Positions 5,537 through 5,599 of a stretch of DNA of 5,599 bases are shown piece after piece; positions within the stretch are counted from its first letter, which is position 1, and each line of letters starts with the position of its first letter. A program made the translations under genes and the position numbers. Below the pieces are notes generated by a model. The model saw nothing but the letters and a program-made list of their open reading frames with translations, was not told where the DNA came from and made no database searches. The DNA lies in contig RFXE01000125.1 in the NCBI GenBank assembly GCA_009921785.1, forward strand, positions 1-5,599. Direction: 5' to 3'. The stretch is from Alphaproteobacteria bacterium. GTDB lineage: Bacteria > Pseudomonadota > Alphaproteobacteria > Rhizobiales > Beijerinckiaceae.

Positions 5537-5599
5537 GGGGGAATGTCCCGAGCGGCAAAGGGGGCGGACTGTAAATCCGCTGGCTATGCCTTCGCAGGT
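5537..5599 (+). tRNA. tRNA-Tyr, anticodon GUA, 3' end cut off by the window edge
   Basis: The sequence matches the 5' three quarters of a class II tRNA-Tyr. The likely 5' acceptor strand is GGGGGAA (5537-5543), then T8-G9, a short D-arm with the CCCGAGCGGC segment, anticodon stem GCGGA/TCCGC (5564-5568 and 5576-5580) enclosing loop CTGTAAA, and the anticodon GTA at 5571-5573. A long variable arm (TGGC/GCC) follows, and the T-stem 5' strand GCAGG is at 5594-5598. The 3' acceptor strand lies beyond the window, so the exact 5' end cannot be checked by pairing and may be off by one base. Tyrosine identity is supported by the anticodon together with the long variable arm. Confidence 0.9.

Noticed and set aside
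1..5599. CRISPR array, insertion sequence, toxin-antitoxin or defence system
   Set aside because: No regularly spaced repeats, transposase, paired small genes or nuclease-like proteins can be seen; every substantial frame is accounted for by the genes listed.

Overview
The window looks like ordinary chromosomal DNA of an alphaproteobacterium, most likely of the order Hyphomicrobiales (Rhizobiales). This rests on the short NAD kinase, whose GLMLxxLHRFMG and PISPFRPRRWRGALLP stretches are what I remember from that group, on a small exported Gly/Tyr/His-rich protein of a type common there, and on an rlmB gene divergent from tRNA-Tyr. G+C is moderate: sampled lines give about 58% in rlmB and about 48% in the transporter gene. 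Genus cannot be read from the sequence.

Layout, left to right. (1) The 5' part of nadK (NAD kinase) lies on the minus strand from 665 and runs off the left edge. (2) A Gfo/Idh/MocA-family NAD(P)-dependent oxidoreductase (814-1806, plus) is divergent from it. (3) tRNA-Thr(UGU) (1831-1906, minus) converges on the oxidoreductase, with a small hairpin between them and a plausible promoter upstream. (4) A 131-residue exported protein (2100-2495, plus) ends at a strong bidirectional terminator (2532-2559), which it shares with (5) a convergent MHS-type major facilitator transporter (2585-4297, minus). The transporter carries a predicted periplasmic insertion of about 120 residues. (6) A 274-base gap upstream of the transporter (4298-4571) holds three clear dyads and no gene. 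(7) rlmB, a 23S rRNA 2'-O-ribose methyltransferase of the SpoU/TrmH class, is at 4572-5369 (minus). (8) A good sigma-70-type promoter (5456-5484, plus) precedes tRNA-Tyr(GUA), which starts near 5537 and runs off the right edge.

The genes do not form one pathway. They are mostly single transcription units: housekeeping functions (NADP synthesis, two tRNAs, rRNA methylation) mixed with a sugar- or diol-type dehydrogenase of unknown substrate, a secreted protein of unknown function and a solute/proton symporter of unknown substrate. I see no mobile element, CRISPR array, toxin-antitoxin pair or defence system, and nothing that supports a new multi-gene system. The points most worth following are the insertion in the transporter, the structured leader upstream of it with two competing pairings, and the uncharacterised exported protein.
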